From the NCBI GenBank assembly GCA_002633275.1, contig NWBO01000053.1, positions 1-52,000 of the forward strand: 52,000 nt of DNA. The letters run 5' to 3'. A program made the position numbers and the translations under genes. The notes below the pieces were generated by a model, which searched no databases, was not told the DNA's origin, and worked only from the letters and a program-made list of their open reading frames with translations. The stretch comes from Bacteroidales bacterium Phil12 (GTDB lineage: Bacteria > Bacteroidota > Bacteroidia > Bacteroidales > P3). Shown piece by piece: positions 25,128-33,981 of this stretch (its first letter is position 1; the number at the start of each line of letters is the position of its first letter).

Positions 25128-25621
25128 TTAATCTTCTTGCTCGTAGTAATAAGAATAATCAATGCCTTTCATAAATGTTTCACGGTCATTAATCTTGTCG
25201 GTTAAAGAAGATTGCAACAAATGATTGATATGTGTGCTATTGACGACGCTTTCTTTCTACTCTGTCCGTCTATGGTGTTATCGCTATATGTAAACCAATC
25301 CAAAAAATCTTTTGCTCTATTATTCTGGTAATTCTTTGCCAATATGGATACTTCTTCGCTATTTAAGGCATCTGAAAAACGCACCTTGCCATCAGGAGCC
25401 TTAAATTTGAAGCCGTGAGTGGTACTCACGAGTTCAATACCTTCTTGTTTTAACTTACGCTTTAACCACCTCCAATAGTTAGCGGCTTTGACGTAGTCGG
25501 GTTCATCATTTATGGCTCTGACAATATCTGTTGCGGAAAACCACCATTTTGAATTGTCATCGTCCCAAATAGCACGCACCTGCCTATCGTTAAAAAAACG
25601 TATGGAAACCTTATCGCTCAT
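25128..25621 (-). pseudogene. Bro-N domain gene, probably broken (deletion/frameshift)
   Basis: The open frame from 25621 encodes 139 residues. The first ~117 resemble a Bro-N / phage antirepressor-like N-terminal domain: IRFFNDRQVRAIWDDDNSKWWFSATDIV, YWRWLKRKLKQEGIEL, and DFLDWFTYSDNTIDGQSRKKA. The tail then turns into unlikely sequence (SSIAHISIICCNLL) and stops at 25202. A one-base shift near the Lys-Lys-Ala codons gives a reading that continues as LTDKINDRETFMKGIDYSYY and stops at 25128. That tail looks like the end of a Fic-type protein to my recollection. The simplest reading is a Bro-N/Fic-like accessory gene that lost its middle. It could instead be an intact short protein ending at 25202. 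Confidence 0.55.
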
Positions 25622-25756
25622 AACTGTATTACGTTTTCAAATATTGAACAAAATTCATTATATAATTATAACGGCTCTATACCTTATTATATTGGCTCAT
25701 TGATTAAAAATTTCGGCTTTTATGGTTATTTATATTGCCTTGCCGTTCTCTTATAT

Positions 25757-25804
25757 TAAAAATATCGGTTAAACAAAACGTTTTATTGCCCTGCTTAACC
25801 GATA
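25757..25804 (-). terminator. Terminator of the fucosidase gene
   Basis: A perfect 10-bp stem (TATCGGTTAA at 25763-25772 with its complement at 25795-25804) has a 22-base loop and is followed on the minus strand by TTTTTAATAT. It starts 30 bases past the fucosidase stop. Confidence 0.75.
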
Positions 25805-25833
25805 AGTCTTGCATATATTATTGTACCTTAGTT

Positions 25834-27285
25834 TTACAATTCTACAACGATTGCGTTACGTTCCTTGTTTTTCTTGATGAAATTAGTGCTTAGGTTTAAG
25901 GTATAAGCACCGTTTTTGTATCTTAACGAGGCTTTTTGTTTAGTGCCAAGAATTTTTTTATTACCTTTTTTTATTCCGTCAAAGGCAGGAATATCGTAAG
26001 ACTTACGCAATGCCGTTGAGTCATCAATCAAAATCAAAGCATATATCTGTCCGTCCTTGCCTTGTGTGTAACAGATGCCGTCTTGCTTATAAGGGGCTAT
26101 CGGGCGAGTGCTGTATATGGCTTTGCCATTGACATTCAACCACGCTCCTATGCTATCCATACGACTGACAGCGGCCTGCGGAAGATTACCTAACTCATCA
26201 GGACCGACATTCAACAAAAAGTTTCCGCCCTTACAAACAACATCTATCAGCAAATGGATAAGTTTGTTGGTGGATTTATAGTTGTCGTTTGCAACATAAG
26301 ACCAACTGTCGCCCATAGTCATACAAGTCTCCCACGGATAATCCAAAGGAGCGTCGGGTATGGCTTGCTCAGGTGTGCGATAATTCTCGTATTTGCCGCC
26401 TATCGTTCTATCGACGATAATCATCGCAGGATTTTTCTCTCTTGCAATCTTAGCGATTTTCGGCATATTGATGTCTTGAATACGCTTGTTCTTACCTATC
26501 CATTCTTCGTGGTCAGGGTCAAGCACAACACTCCACAAAGGACAAATCCAACCTGCATCAAGCCAAAGAATGTCAATCTTACCATAGTTATGGGTAATCT
26601 CCTTGATTTGATTGGTCGTAAAATCACAGAAACGCTGCCACATATCCGGGTGTTTTTCTATGCTATAATTAACGTTTCTATCGGGTGTTGCCCACAATGG
26701 AGACCAATAATCTTCGTTATGCCAATCGGCTTTGGAAAAATACAAACCGATTTTGAAGTCTTTGTTGCGGAAAGATTTTACCACTTCGTCCGTAACGTCT
26801 CTGCCGTCCTGACCGCCAAACGGAAAATTCGGGTTGGTTATCTTGTAATCCGTCTCTTTTGTGTCGTACATACAAAAACCATCGTGATGTTTGGTTGTAA
26901 AGACGACATATTTCATTCCGCCTCTTTGTGCAGCCTCAGCCCATTTGTCGGGATTGAATTGTTTAGGATTGAACTCCGTTGCCAAATTCCAATAATCTTG
27001 TTTGTATTTTTCATAAGGCTCCCCCTTACGGTCTATCCATTCTTCGTTGCATATACTCCACGATTCAACAACTTGCTTTTGGGCGTACATACCCCAATGC
27101 ATAAAAAAGCCAAACTTCAAATCCTGCCACTCCGATACGGCTTGCAAAATACGTGGATCGGTCTCGGGTTTTTGCTCATCGTCAGAACGGGGAACTTGAA
27201 ACTCATAGATTTTATTCTCTTGCGCATAGGTGTTGGCGAATAAACCCATAGCCAACATAAATATTATAACCAATCTTTTTTTCAT
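25834..27285 (-). CDS. Secreted alpha-L-fucosidase, GH29
   Basis: This 483-residue glycoside hydrolase family 29 enzyme probably releases terminal L-fucose from host or plant glycans in the periplasm. The signal peptide ends near TYAQ. Catalytic-domain marks are KFGFFMHWGMYA, the HH pair in VVFTTKHHDGFCMYDT, and the nucleophile Asp in DILWLDAGW near residue 242. NFLLNVGPDELG closes the barrel, and a small beta domain follows. An earlier in-frame Met (27312) lies inside a 21-bp repeat array, so I start at the Met followed by KKRLVII. The general acid/base is not certain from sequence. No other fucose genes are adjacent. Confidence 0.93.
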   Translation of the reverse strand: MKKRLVIIFMLAMGLFANTYAQENKIYEFQVPRSDDEQKPETDPRILQAVSEWQDLKFGFFMHWGMYAQKQVVESWSICNEEWIDRKGEPYEKYKQDYWNLATEFNPKQFNPDKWAEAAQRGGMKYVVFTTKHHDGFCMYDTKETDYKITNPNFPFGGQDGRDVTDEVVKSFRNKDFKIGLYFSKADWHNEDYWSPLWATPDRNVNYSIEKHPDMWQRFCDFTTNQIKEITHNYGKIDILWLDAGWICPLWSVVLDPDHEEWIGKNKRIQDINMPKIAKIAREKNPAMIIVDRTIGGKYENYRTPEQAIPDAPLDYPWETCMTMGDSWSYVANDNYKSTNKLIHLLIDVVCKGGNFLLNVGPDELGNLPQAAVSRMDSIGAWLNVNGKAIYSTRPIAPYKQDGICYTQGKDGQIYALILIDDSTALRKSYDIPAFDGIKKGNKKILGTKQKASLRYKNGAYTLNLSTNFIKKNKERNAIVVEL

Positions 27286-27379
27286 AATGATTATTGTTTT
27301 AGTGTTTAACATTGTTATTGTTTATTGTGTGTTTATTTTATTGTGTCTTATAATCGTGTCATTATACCATATATTTATA
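27286..27379 (-). repeat. Degenerate 21-bp-period repeat upstream of the fucosidase gene
   Basis: Reading the minus strand, the unit ending at the fucosidase start (TTAAACACTAAAACAATAAT plus C) matches 17 of 21 bases of a unit in the array near the right end of the window. Two preceding 21-base blocks match other units at about 13 of 21. The array fills the 94 bases between this gene and the next. Confidence 0.5.
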
Positions 27380-29224
27380 TTATTGTATCTTATATATCAC
27401 TTTATCTGACGATGTATCTAAAAAAGAGAGTCTGTCTTCACGAATACCGCTTTTAACGAGGTATTGTTTTAACGCCTTATTCATCTTGGCATTGGACGAA
27501 ATCTCTATCCTATATTTAGGCGAGCCTTTCAAAAAAGAGATAAACCTATCCAAGATAGTCTGCGACAAATCATCAAAGACAACGCCGCTTTGGTCAAAAG
27601 CAATGGCATTAAGAGGACAACTCATACCGCTTTCCAACGGCAATTGTTTTATGGTCAAGTTCTTTGTATCGTACGAAAATTTCTCAACGTAAAACATATA
27701 TCCCTTTTTGTCTAAAACGCAGAGATAATTAGGCGATTTCTCAACGATAAAAGTTGCGTTAGGGTGTTCGTCGGCGATGTAATAAGCATCGGTTTTGGAA
27801 TTGCTAAGATTGACAACATTCAGCGTTATATCGCCACGAAGTTGTTTATCCATACTGACCTCAACCAAGAATCTCGGTTCGCTTTGATGCTTTGAGTCCA
27901 ACTCAAAACGGTTTATTTCAAAAAAATCATTATCCTTGTTCTTGAAGGTCGAATAAGCCGTCTTGCCGTCCAAACAAACGCCCATAGAATGCTCTGCTTC
28001 CTCAGTATTTATCGGGTAGCCGATATTCTGTGCCGGTTTGTCGCTCTTCAAATCATAGACAAATATATCGCTACTACCCAAAGTCTTCCTACCGTTGGAA
28101 AGAAAGTAAAGATGACGGTTATCGGCTGCAATAAACGGATAGGTCTCGCTACCGAAAGTATTTACATTACGTCCCAAATTCTCGGGTTCGCTCCAAGTGT
28201 CTTTGCCTTTGCGTTTAGACACCCATATATCGAAATTGCCTTTGCCACCTTTTCTATTGCTGACGAAATACAAGGTGTTGCCGTCCGGCGATATGGAGGG
28301 CGAGAACTCATCAAACTCCGATGTATTAAGGTTTATCGCTTTGGGATTGGAGAAATAATCGTCCTCCAAACGCTCTACATAATAAATATCCCAAGAATCG
28401 TTATTAGAAGAAGTGTTCTTTACCGAATAAAACACGTAATTGTTATCCGCAGTTATCGAGACCCCACCCATTGGCTTAACGTTATTGAACGGGTCGTCCA
28501 TAATAAAACCCTTATCGTAAAATCCTGTGGAATCAAAAACACTTCGCTCCAAAAATCTATCAATCGACGTGGAGACTTCGGAAGTAAAAGAATCCTTATT
28601 AGTGTCTCGTTCTATCTCCTCACGAATGAACCATATCTCGTTTTCGTCCCAAGTAATAAAAGACTCATAGTAATTTTTGTTTTTGGCAAGAAAACTTATC
28701 TTGGTCGGAGAAAAACTCACTTGGTTATTCTTCGTGGATTTAAGAAAATCGCTCCAATCAATATAGTTTATAGCCTCTTGCTGCAAAGAATCGTATCTGT
28801 TATCTTGGTCGGTAAGTCTTAAAAAACGTTCAAAATTCTCACTCGCCTTGGCGTACCTTTCTTCCGTGTAGTCAATCATTCCAAGATAATAATATAGGTA
28901 TGGGTGTGAAAATTCCTCGCAATGTTCCATGACCAATGGAAAATATTTCATAATCATTGTCGTGTTATCTTTCACAACGCCTATCATACCCATAAGAAAA
29001 TAAGGGGACGCAAAACTCTCGTCCTCCTTAATAATGCTTTGCAAAAGTGTCGATGCCTGAGAATATTTCTTATCGTTGAAATACCCGACGGCTTTGATGT
29101 ATTTTTTTTGCAGGGACTTGCTCACGTCATCCTTACATTCGTCATAATCCAATAGGCTTTTCTCCTGCCCAAACAACGAGCAAGAAAACATCATAACTAT
29201 TACGACACTCAAAAGTCTATTCAT
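27380..29224 (-). CDS. TPR / PD40 beta-propeller / OmpA-like protein (PorE-like architecture)
   Basis: This 614-residue protein has a signal peptide MNRLLSVVIVMMFSCSLFGQ, then TPR-like helices (~30-150; YFNDKKYSQASTLLQSI, YLGMIDYTEERYAKASENFERF). WD40/PD40 propeller blades follow (~240-430; the repeated SPSISPDGNTLYFVSNRKG, YPFIAADNRHLYFLSNGRK, MGVCLDGKTAYSTF). Next come a carboxypeptidase-regulatory-like segment (~440-520) and a C-terminal OmpA-like remnant (~535-614). This order matches PorE of the type IX secretion system, an outer-membrane protein that binds peptidoglycan, but many Bacteroidota have several such proteins. The OmpA part is shortened and lacks the full T-D-x-x-G...N..LS..RA motif. 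SRPBCC and pyrE genes lie upstream on the same strand. Confidence 0.65.
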   Translation of the reverse strand: MNRLLSVVIVMMFSCSLFGQEKSLLDYDECKDDVSKSLQKKYIKAVGYFNDKKYSQASTLLQSIIKEDESFASPYFLMGMIGVVKDNTTMIMKYFPLVMEHCEEFSHPYLYYYLGMIDYTEERYAKASENFERFLRLTDQDNRYDSLQQEAINYIDWSDFLKSTKNNQVSFSPTKISFLAKNKNYYESFITWDENEIWFIREEIERDTNKDSFTSEVSTSIDRFLERSVFDSTGFYDKGFIMDDPFNNVKPMGGVSITADNNYVFYSVKNTSSNNDSWDIYYVERLEDDYFSNPKAINLNTSEFDEFSPSISPDGNTLYFVSNRKGGKGNFDIWVSKRKGKDTWSEPENLGRNVNTFGSETYPFIAADNRHLYFLSNGRKTLGSSDIFVYDLKSDKPAQNIGYPINTEEAEHSMGVCLDGKTAYSTFKNKDNDFFEINRFELDSKHQSEPRFLVEVSMDKQLRGDITLNVVNLSNSKTDAYYIADEHPNATFIVEKSPNYLCVLDKKGYMFYVEKFSYDTKNLTIKQLPLESGMSCPLNAIAFDQSGVVFDDLSQTILDRFISFLKGSPKYRIEISSNAKMNKALKQYLVKSGIREDRLSFLDTSSDKVIYKIQ

Positions 29225-29281
29225 TATTTTTCGCTATAACGCAAAACGATTTGCAAGCCTTTAATAGTAAATCTTTTTTTC

Positions 29282-29704
29282 TTAAAAAGCCTGTCCGTTT
29301 ATGGCTTTTTGAACACCCTCCATAAGAGAATCCAAACCTTTTTGCAGCTGTTTTTTCAGCATCATCAACGTTATGGCGTTGCCCTCCACGTTTGCTTCTG
29401 CCGTTAGATTACACGTTCTCTCGCCTGTCTTTTCAAACAAAAGATTGACAAGAAAATCAAATCCACCCATAATCTCTTTGCCACTGCCTATGGTTATATA
29501 CTCAAAAGGCTTACGCTCCTTGATAACCAATTCCACATCTGCCATTCCGCTTACATTGAACGAACATGTGTCGTACGTGCATTTGAAATTCTGTATCTTA
29601 TCATTGTTCGGCATAGCCCCGAAATGCGAAAAATCGCTCATAAGATAAAACACCTCCTCCACACTTTTATTCAATTCTACGGTTTTGGATTTTATATTTT
29701 TCAT
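29282..29704 (-). CDS. SRPBCC (START-like) family protein
   Basis: This 140-residue cytoplasmic protein has the polyketide-cyclase/SRPBCC pattern KTVELNKSVEEVFYLMSDFSHF at the N-terminus and a long C-terminal helix QLQKGLDSLMEGVQKAI that closes a hydrophobic pocket. Ligand and function are unknown. A gene of this type commonly sits beside pyrE in Bacteroidales, as here (152-base gap). The gap is AT-rich with no other gene. Confidence 0.8.
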   Translation of the reverse strand: MKNIKSKTVELNKSVEEVFYLMSDFSHFGAMPNNDKIQNFKCTYDTCSFNVSGMADVELVIKERKPFEYITIGSGKEIMGGFDFLVNLLFEKTGERTCNLTAEANVEGNAITLMMLKKQLQKGLDSLMEGVQKAINGQAF

Positions 29705-29856
29705 CGTCTAAAACTCTTTTTTTTACACCAAAAAGTATTTTTTAATCAGCTAAAAAACATTTCTTCTATCTAAGAAAAATTTTCGTCTAAGCCCAAAGTT
29801 CTTATTGCCTTGAAAAAAATTCTTTTCTGTTAAAACAATATTGAAAAGTTAAGATT

Positions 29857-30501
29857 TTACATTCTGTCGTCCGACCACTTTTCAGGATTCTCTCTCCACT
29901 GGTGTAATGATTGCATATTGGCTTGCGAAACATAGTTTTCTTGTATTGCAGCCTCAATCAAAGTGGTGTAGTTAGTTATAGTCTTTAAGGCGACCTGTTT
30001 GTTCAAGAAATTTTGTTTAGCCACCTCCAACTCGTAAGTGAATATGGCAGCCATACCCTTGACTTCTGCTCCTGCATCTCTTAAAGCATCAACAGCCAAA
30101 AGGCTGCTCTTACCCGTTGAAATCAAATCCTCGATAACAACAACGCTTTGACCTGCGTGCAACTCACCTTCGATTTGGTTTTTCATACCATGAGATTTTG
30201 CTTCGGAACGAACATAAACGTACGGCTTGTTAAGTTCTTGGGCAACAAGCACTCCTTGTGCTATACCTCCCGTTGCAACACCTACTATAACGTCAGCATT
30301 TTCACAAATTTCTTTAACCAAACATACGAATTGCTCCTTAATGAACGTTCTTATCTTCGGATAAGACAATGTAAGACGATTATCACAATAGATAGGCGAC
30401 TTACGTCCCGATGCCCATGTAAAAGGCTTTTCGGGTGATAATTTAACGGCTTTGATGTCCAAAAGACAACGTGCAGCCTCAATTGCATTTTCTTTATTCA
30501 T
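29857..30501 (-). CDS. pyrE: Orotate phosphoribosyltransferase
   Basis: This 214-residue type I phosphoribosyltransferase converts orotate + PRPP to OMP in pyrimidine synthesis. It has the PRPP loop VVVIEDLISTGKSSL, the N-terminal FTWASGRKSPIYCDNR and the flexible loop KSHGMKNQIEG. The length matches the family. It is transcribed divergently from the NUDIX gene, and its promoter box overlaps the start of that gene. Confidence 0.96.
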   Translation of the reverse strand: MNKENAIEAARCLLDIKAVKLSPEKPFTWASGRKSPIYCDNRLTLSYPKIRTFIKEQFVCLVKEICENADVIVGVATGGIAQGVLVAQELNKPYVYVRSEAKSHGMKNQIEGELHAGQSVVVIEDLISTGKSSLLAVDALRDAGAEVKGMAAIFTYELEVAKQNFLNKQVALKTITNYTTLIEAAIQENYVSQANMQSLHQWRENPEKWSDDRM

Positions 30502-30528
30502 AGTGTCAAATTATTAACCATTTAAGTT

Positions 30529-31167
30529 ATGCAAAATTACACAATATTTAACAAACACAACAAAGTTTTGATTGCAAAAAATTCTTCAAACCTTGATTTT
30601 TCTCCAAACACGCAAATAATTCATTGTAATTCAGAAATATTAAACTCTTACGATTTTTCGTCTTTGTTCAACGACGACCAAACGCAAGATTTTCTACTTT
30701 TAACGGATAATGAAACCACTGAAACCGTTTTTAACATCGTTACCTCGTCTTTAATATTCGTCAAAGCCGCTGGCGGAATAGTCAGAAACGAAAACGACGA
30801 TTATCTTTTTATCTTCCGAAACAATTATTGGGATTTACCCAAAGGTCATTGGGAAGAAGGCGAAACAATAGAACAGACCGCCGTGCGTGAGGTTTTGGAG
30901 GAATGCGGTATGAAAGAATTACACCTAAAAAAATTCCTTGCTTCCTCGTTTCACACCTATATTCTAAACGGCAAAAGAGAGATTAAACAAACGTTTTGGT
31001 ACGATATGTTTTGCTCTTCACTTCAAAGTCTTACTCCACAAAAAGAAGAAGGTATCAATAAAATAGTTTGGATAAAAAAAGAGGATTTAAGCTATACTCT
31101 TTCCAAGTCTTACCCCAATATCCGCCATTTATTCAAAACCATAAACGATAACCAAAACAAAGATTAA
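30529..31167 (+). CDS. NUDIX hydrolase
   Basis: This 212-residue protein has an exact NUDIX box starting at Gly106: G-H-W-E-E-G-E-T-I-E-Q-T, then AVREVLEECGM. It hydrolyses a nucleoside-diphosphate-linked substrate, which the sequence does not identify. The first ~80 residues form an additional N-terminal domain (YTIFNKHNKVLIAKN...) common in Bacteroidales homologues. The ATG at 30529 overlaps the pyrE -7 box on the other strand. Confidence 0.9.
   Translation: MQNYTIFNKHNKVLIAKNSSNLDFSPNTQIIHCNSEILNSYDFSSLFNDDQTQDFLLLTDNETTETVFNIVTSSLIFVKAAGGIVRNENDDYLFIFRNNYWDLPKGHWEEGETIEQTAVREVLEECGMKELHLKKFLASSFHTYILNGKREIKQTFWYDMFCSSLQSLTPQKEEGINKIVWIKKEDLSYTLSKSYPNIRHLFKTINDNQNKD
30532..30539 (-). promoter_or_regulatory. 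-7 box (TAATTTTG) of pyrE
   Basis: The minus strand TAATTTTG lies 31 bases upstream of the pyrE ATG and inside the first codons of the divergent NUDIX gene. The compact layout implies that expression of the two genes may interfere. Confidence 0.55.
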
Positions 31168-31280
31168 ACGCCCCATCAAAATGCTATGAAATGTGTTTCA
31201 AATTGATGTTTATTTTGGGATAATTTGGCTTTATTTTGAAATAATTCGGGCGTAATTATAAATAATAATGTAAAAATTCT

Positions 31281-31288
31281 TATCTTTG
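31281..31288 (+). promoter_or_regulatory. -7 box (TATCTTTG) of the wzz-ligase cluster
   Basis: A perfect TAnnTTTG box lies 35 bases upstream of the wzz ATG. No clear TTG is seen at -33. It probably drives wzz, the ligase gene and perhaps secA. Confidence 0.6.
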
Positions 31289-31323
31289 CACCTTTAATTT
31301 GAAAAGAAAAAAACAAAACAAAT

Positions 31324-32328
31324 ATGAATACATTCAATTTCGGCAAGACGATGCAGTTTTTTAGACGTCATTTCAAGTTCTTATGTGCCGTATTTATCAT
31401 CTCGGGTATCGTTGCAGCGGGTCTTTCATTGCTTATTCCAAACTACTACAAATCGGAGGTATTGTTCCTCCCAAGCGAATTTAACGCCATATCAAAATCA
31501 TTCCTAAACGAAGGCGACCACATAGACCCTTATATGTTCGGAACAGAGAAAGATAGCGAATATATTTTGGAGATGCTATCTTCGTGGCAAATTATCGAAC
31601 AAACTGCCAAACACTTCAACCTTAGGAAACATTACGGATTGAAAGATACTCCATTGGATAACGAGAAAATGGTTCTCAAACTCAAAAAAAACATCAAAGT
31701 CAAACGTTCGGATTTTCTTGGTGCTAAACTCAAAGTGTGGGATAAAGACCCTCAGTATGCTTGCAATATTGCCAACTATATGACCGAACAACTTCAAGTG
31801 CTTCGCCACCGAATGAAACAAGCCAAAGCCGACAGTATCTTGACTTGTCTTTCCGCAAGTAGAGACAGCATACGAAAAGAAGTTATGATGCTTACCGATT
31901 CACTTCATAAACTTCAAGCAAAATACAAAGTATATTACCCTCACACCTTTAACGACCGTTTCGCACAAGAATTGTCCAAACAGGTGGCAGCAGGTAACAC
32001 AGCAGCCGTCAATCGTTTGGAAAACAAGATCGAACAAACCAACAAAGAAAGTGCTCTTATAGCCTTGTTGCTTATCGACCTTGAACAAAAAAGCAAGACC
32101 ATGCAGACTTGGGACGAACATTACCAACAAGCCGTAATAGACTACAATAGCCAGATTCCTGTGGATTTCATAGCTCAATACGCTACACCTTCCTATAAGA
32201 AAGACAAACCTAAACGCTCCCTTATAGTTATCCTTGCCGCCCTTGCCTGCACCCTTATTGCTGCCGAAGTCTTGGTCGTTCGTGAGAAATATTTCAATAC
32301 AGAAGCAAACGACGAACAAAACGCATAG
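31324..32328 (+). CDS. Wzz-family polysaccharide chain-length determinant
   Basis: This 334-residue inner-membrane protein has the Wzz layout: cytoplasmic N-terminus, TM1 (FLCAVFIISGIVAAGLSLLIP), a periplasmic domain with long coiled coil (~130-265), and TM2 (LIVILAALACTLIAAEVLVV) near the C-terminus. There is no tyrosine-kinase domain, so it resembles O-antigen regulators rather than bacterial tyrosine kinases. It would set the chain length of O-antigen or related glycan made by a Wzy pathway. The ligase gene starts 23 bases after its stop codon. Confidence 0.87.
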   Translation: MNTFNFGKTMQFFRRHFKFLCAVFIISGIVAAGLSLLIPNYYKSEVLFLPSEFNAISKSFLNEGDHIDPYMFGTEKDSEYILEMLSSWQIIEQTAKHFNLRKHYGLKDTPLDNEKMVLKLKKNIKVKRSDFLGAKLKVWDKDPQYACNIANYMTEQLQVLRHRMKQAKADSILTCLSASRDSIRKEVMMLTDSLHKLQAKYKVYYPHTFNDRFAQELSKQVAAGNTAAVNRLENKIEQTNKESALIALLLIDLEQKSKTMQTWDEHYQQAVIDYNSQIPVDFIAQYATPSYKKDKPKRSLIVILAALACTLIAAEVLVVREKYFNTEANDEQNA

Positions 32329-32351
32329 TGTCAATACGCATAGCGAATACA

Positions 32352-33965
32352 ATGATGAATAAAACGGCAAAGTATAAAACCAAAGACAAGTTAATCATAG
32401 CGGTGTTGTGTCTGCTGTTTCTCACAGTGGGTGTGTTCGCTATGGATTACGAGATTTATATCTATGCCTTTATTCCTGTAATGGTCTTGTGCGTACTTCT
32501 TATTATGCTCAAATTCTATTATACTGTCTTTGTCGTTGCGTTGCTAACTCCACTGTCGTTCCTTTTCCGAATGGAGGATTTTGCCATTACCGTACCTACC
32601 GAACCTATCCTCATAGTGGTTATGTTATTGTTCCTTTGGGAGTGTTTTTTCAATAGAAGTTATGATAAAAAGGCTTTATACAACCCAATATCTGCCATGA
32701 TTTTCGTTAATCTCGGCTGGATACTTATTGCATCTCTTTTCTCGTGGGACGTTGTGGTGTCAATAAAATTTCTAATTTCAAGGCTGTGGTTCGTCATACC
32801 TTGTTATTTTATGATGACCCCTATTTTCAAAGACACCAAAACTATTCGTTGGTTCGTTGCCTTGTACGGTTTTGCTCTTAGCATTGTAGTGATTATATGC
32901 ACCATAAAATTTGCGTATTTCAACTTCGCTTTCGATGAATCCAACAAAATATCCCGACCATTCTACAACGACCATACGGCTTACGGTGCCGCCATAGCCT
33001 TGTTCTTGCCCATAAGCCTTTATTATACTTTTGCAAGCAAAAGAGTATGCCCGACAAAGAAACATCGAATGCTATTTTCATTCATTAGCATCTGCTTGCT
33101 TATAGGACTTGTACTTTCTTACGCAAGGGCAAGTTGGCTAAGCGTTGTGGCTGCTCTTGGAGTTTTGATATTGGTGCTGCTTAAAATCAAGATGAAAACC
33201 ATTCTTAGGACTATTGTCGTCTTGGCGTTGTTCATTGCCGTGTTTTTCTCATCGATTGTGCAGATTTTGGAATCCAATTCCCAAGACTCGGACGGCGATT
33301 TTATTAAACACCTTACATCTATGAGCAACATAACGACCGATGCTTCCAACGTAGAACGTCTGAACCGCTGGTCGTGTGCTTTAAGAATGTTTAAGGAACG
33401 CCCTGTTACGGGTTGGGGACCCGGCACTTATCAATTCATCTATGGTTCGTACCAAATCTATGCTCAACGAACACCGATATCAACCAACGAAGGAACGCTC
33501 GGCAATGCACACAGCGAATACATAGGACCATTGTGCGAGCAAGGACTTATAGGCAGTTTGATAGTCTTTGCATTGTTCGGCACAACGATATATATAGGCA
33601 TTAGAACTTATCGCCTTGCAAAGAATAGAGATATAGCCCGATTGTCGCTATTTATCACTCTTTCGCTTATAACTTACTACGCCCACGGATTTATGAACAA
33701 TTTCCTTGACACCGATAAACTCTCCGTACCGTTTTGGGCTTTTACGGCAATGATTGCTTCGATGTACGTTTATAGCGATAAATACTCTCCAAACGAACTA
33801 CCAATCGACGACACCACTCTTCGCCAAAGAATATATTTGCGTTTAAGCCAAATAGTGCATTTAGGCAAGAAACAAAAAAATAGTATAAATAGCGAAATAA
33901 TCATTAACACTGATAAGATAATATTAAACAATAATTCAACGAATATTATAACTAATAAACAATAA
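32352..33965 (+). CDS. O-antigen ligase / polymerase-type membrane protein (WaaL/Wzy_C)
   Basis: This 537-residue protein has about a dozen membrane segments. It has the Wzy_C/O-antigen-ligase core LSYARASWLSVVAALGVLILVLL and the conserved periplasmic loop with RLNRWSCALRMFKERPVTGWGPGTY and GNAHSEYIGPLCEQGLIGSL. It either ligates glycan to lipid A-core or polymerises it; sequence does not separate these. An upstream GTG overlapping the wzz stop codon is an alternative start. The last 28 codons are a 21-bp repeat array read in frame, giving an Asn/Ile-rich tail that ends exactly at TAA. That tail is not part of the family fold. secA starts 17 bases later. Confidence 0.88.
   Translation: MMNKTAKYKTKDKLIIAVLCLLFLTVGVFAMDYEIYIYAFIPVMVLCVLLIMLKFYYTVFVVALLTPLSFLFRMEDFAITVPTEPILIVVMLLFLWECFFNRSYDKKALYNPISAMIFVNLGWILIASLFSWDVVVSIKFLISRLWFVIPCYFMMTPIFKDTKTIRWFVALYGFALSIVVIICTIKFAYFNFAFDESNKISRPFYNDHTAYGAAIALFLPISLYYTFASKRVCPTKKHRMLFSFISICLLIGLVLSYARASWLSVVAALGVLILVLLKIKMKTILRTIVVLALFIAVFFSSIVQILESNSQDSDGDFIKHLTSMSNITTDASNVERLNRWSCALRMFKERPVTGWGPGTYQFIYGSYQIYAQRTPISTNEGTLGNAHSEYIGPLCEQGLIGSLIVFALFGTTIYIGIRTYRLAKNRDIARLSLFITLSLITYYAHGFMNNFLDTDKLSVPFWAFTAMIASMYVYSDKYSPNELPIDDTTLRQRIYLRLSQIVHLGKKQKNSINSEIIINTDKIILNNNSTNIITNKQ
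33882..33965 (+). repeat. 21-bp repeat array forming the 3' end of the ligase gene
   Basis: Four 21-base units start at 33882, 33903, 33924 and 33945. They lie in frame, so each codes for seven residues: SINSEII, INTDKII, LNNNSTN and IITNKQ plus stop. Confidence 0.75.
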
Positions 33966-33981
33966 AACAAAAATAAAAACG

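Noticed and set aside
26254-27243. 329-codon plus-strand open frame opposite the fucosidase gene
   Set aside because: It is fully antisense to a clear GH29 gene, is rich in Cys, His and Ile typical of antisense frames, and has no recognisable domain.
27989-28822. 277-codon plus-strand open frame opposite the TPR/PD40 gene
   Set aside because: It is antisense to a well-supported gene and has no domain or ribosome-binding site.
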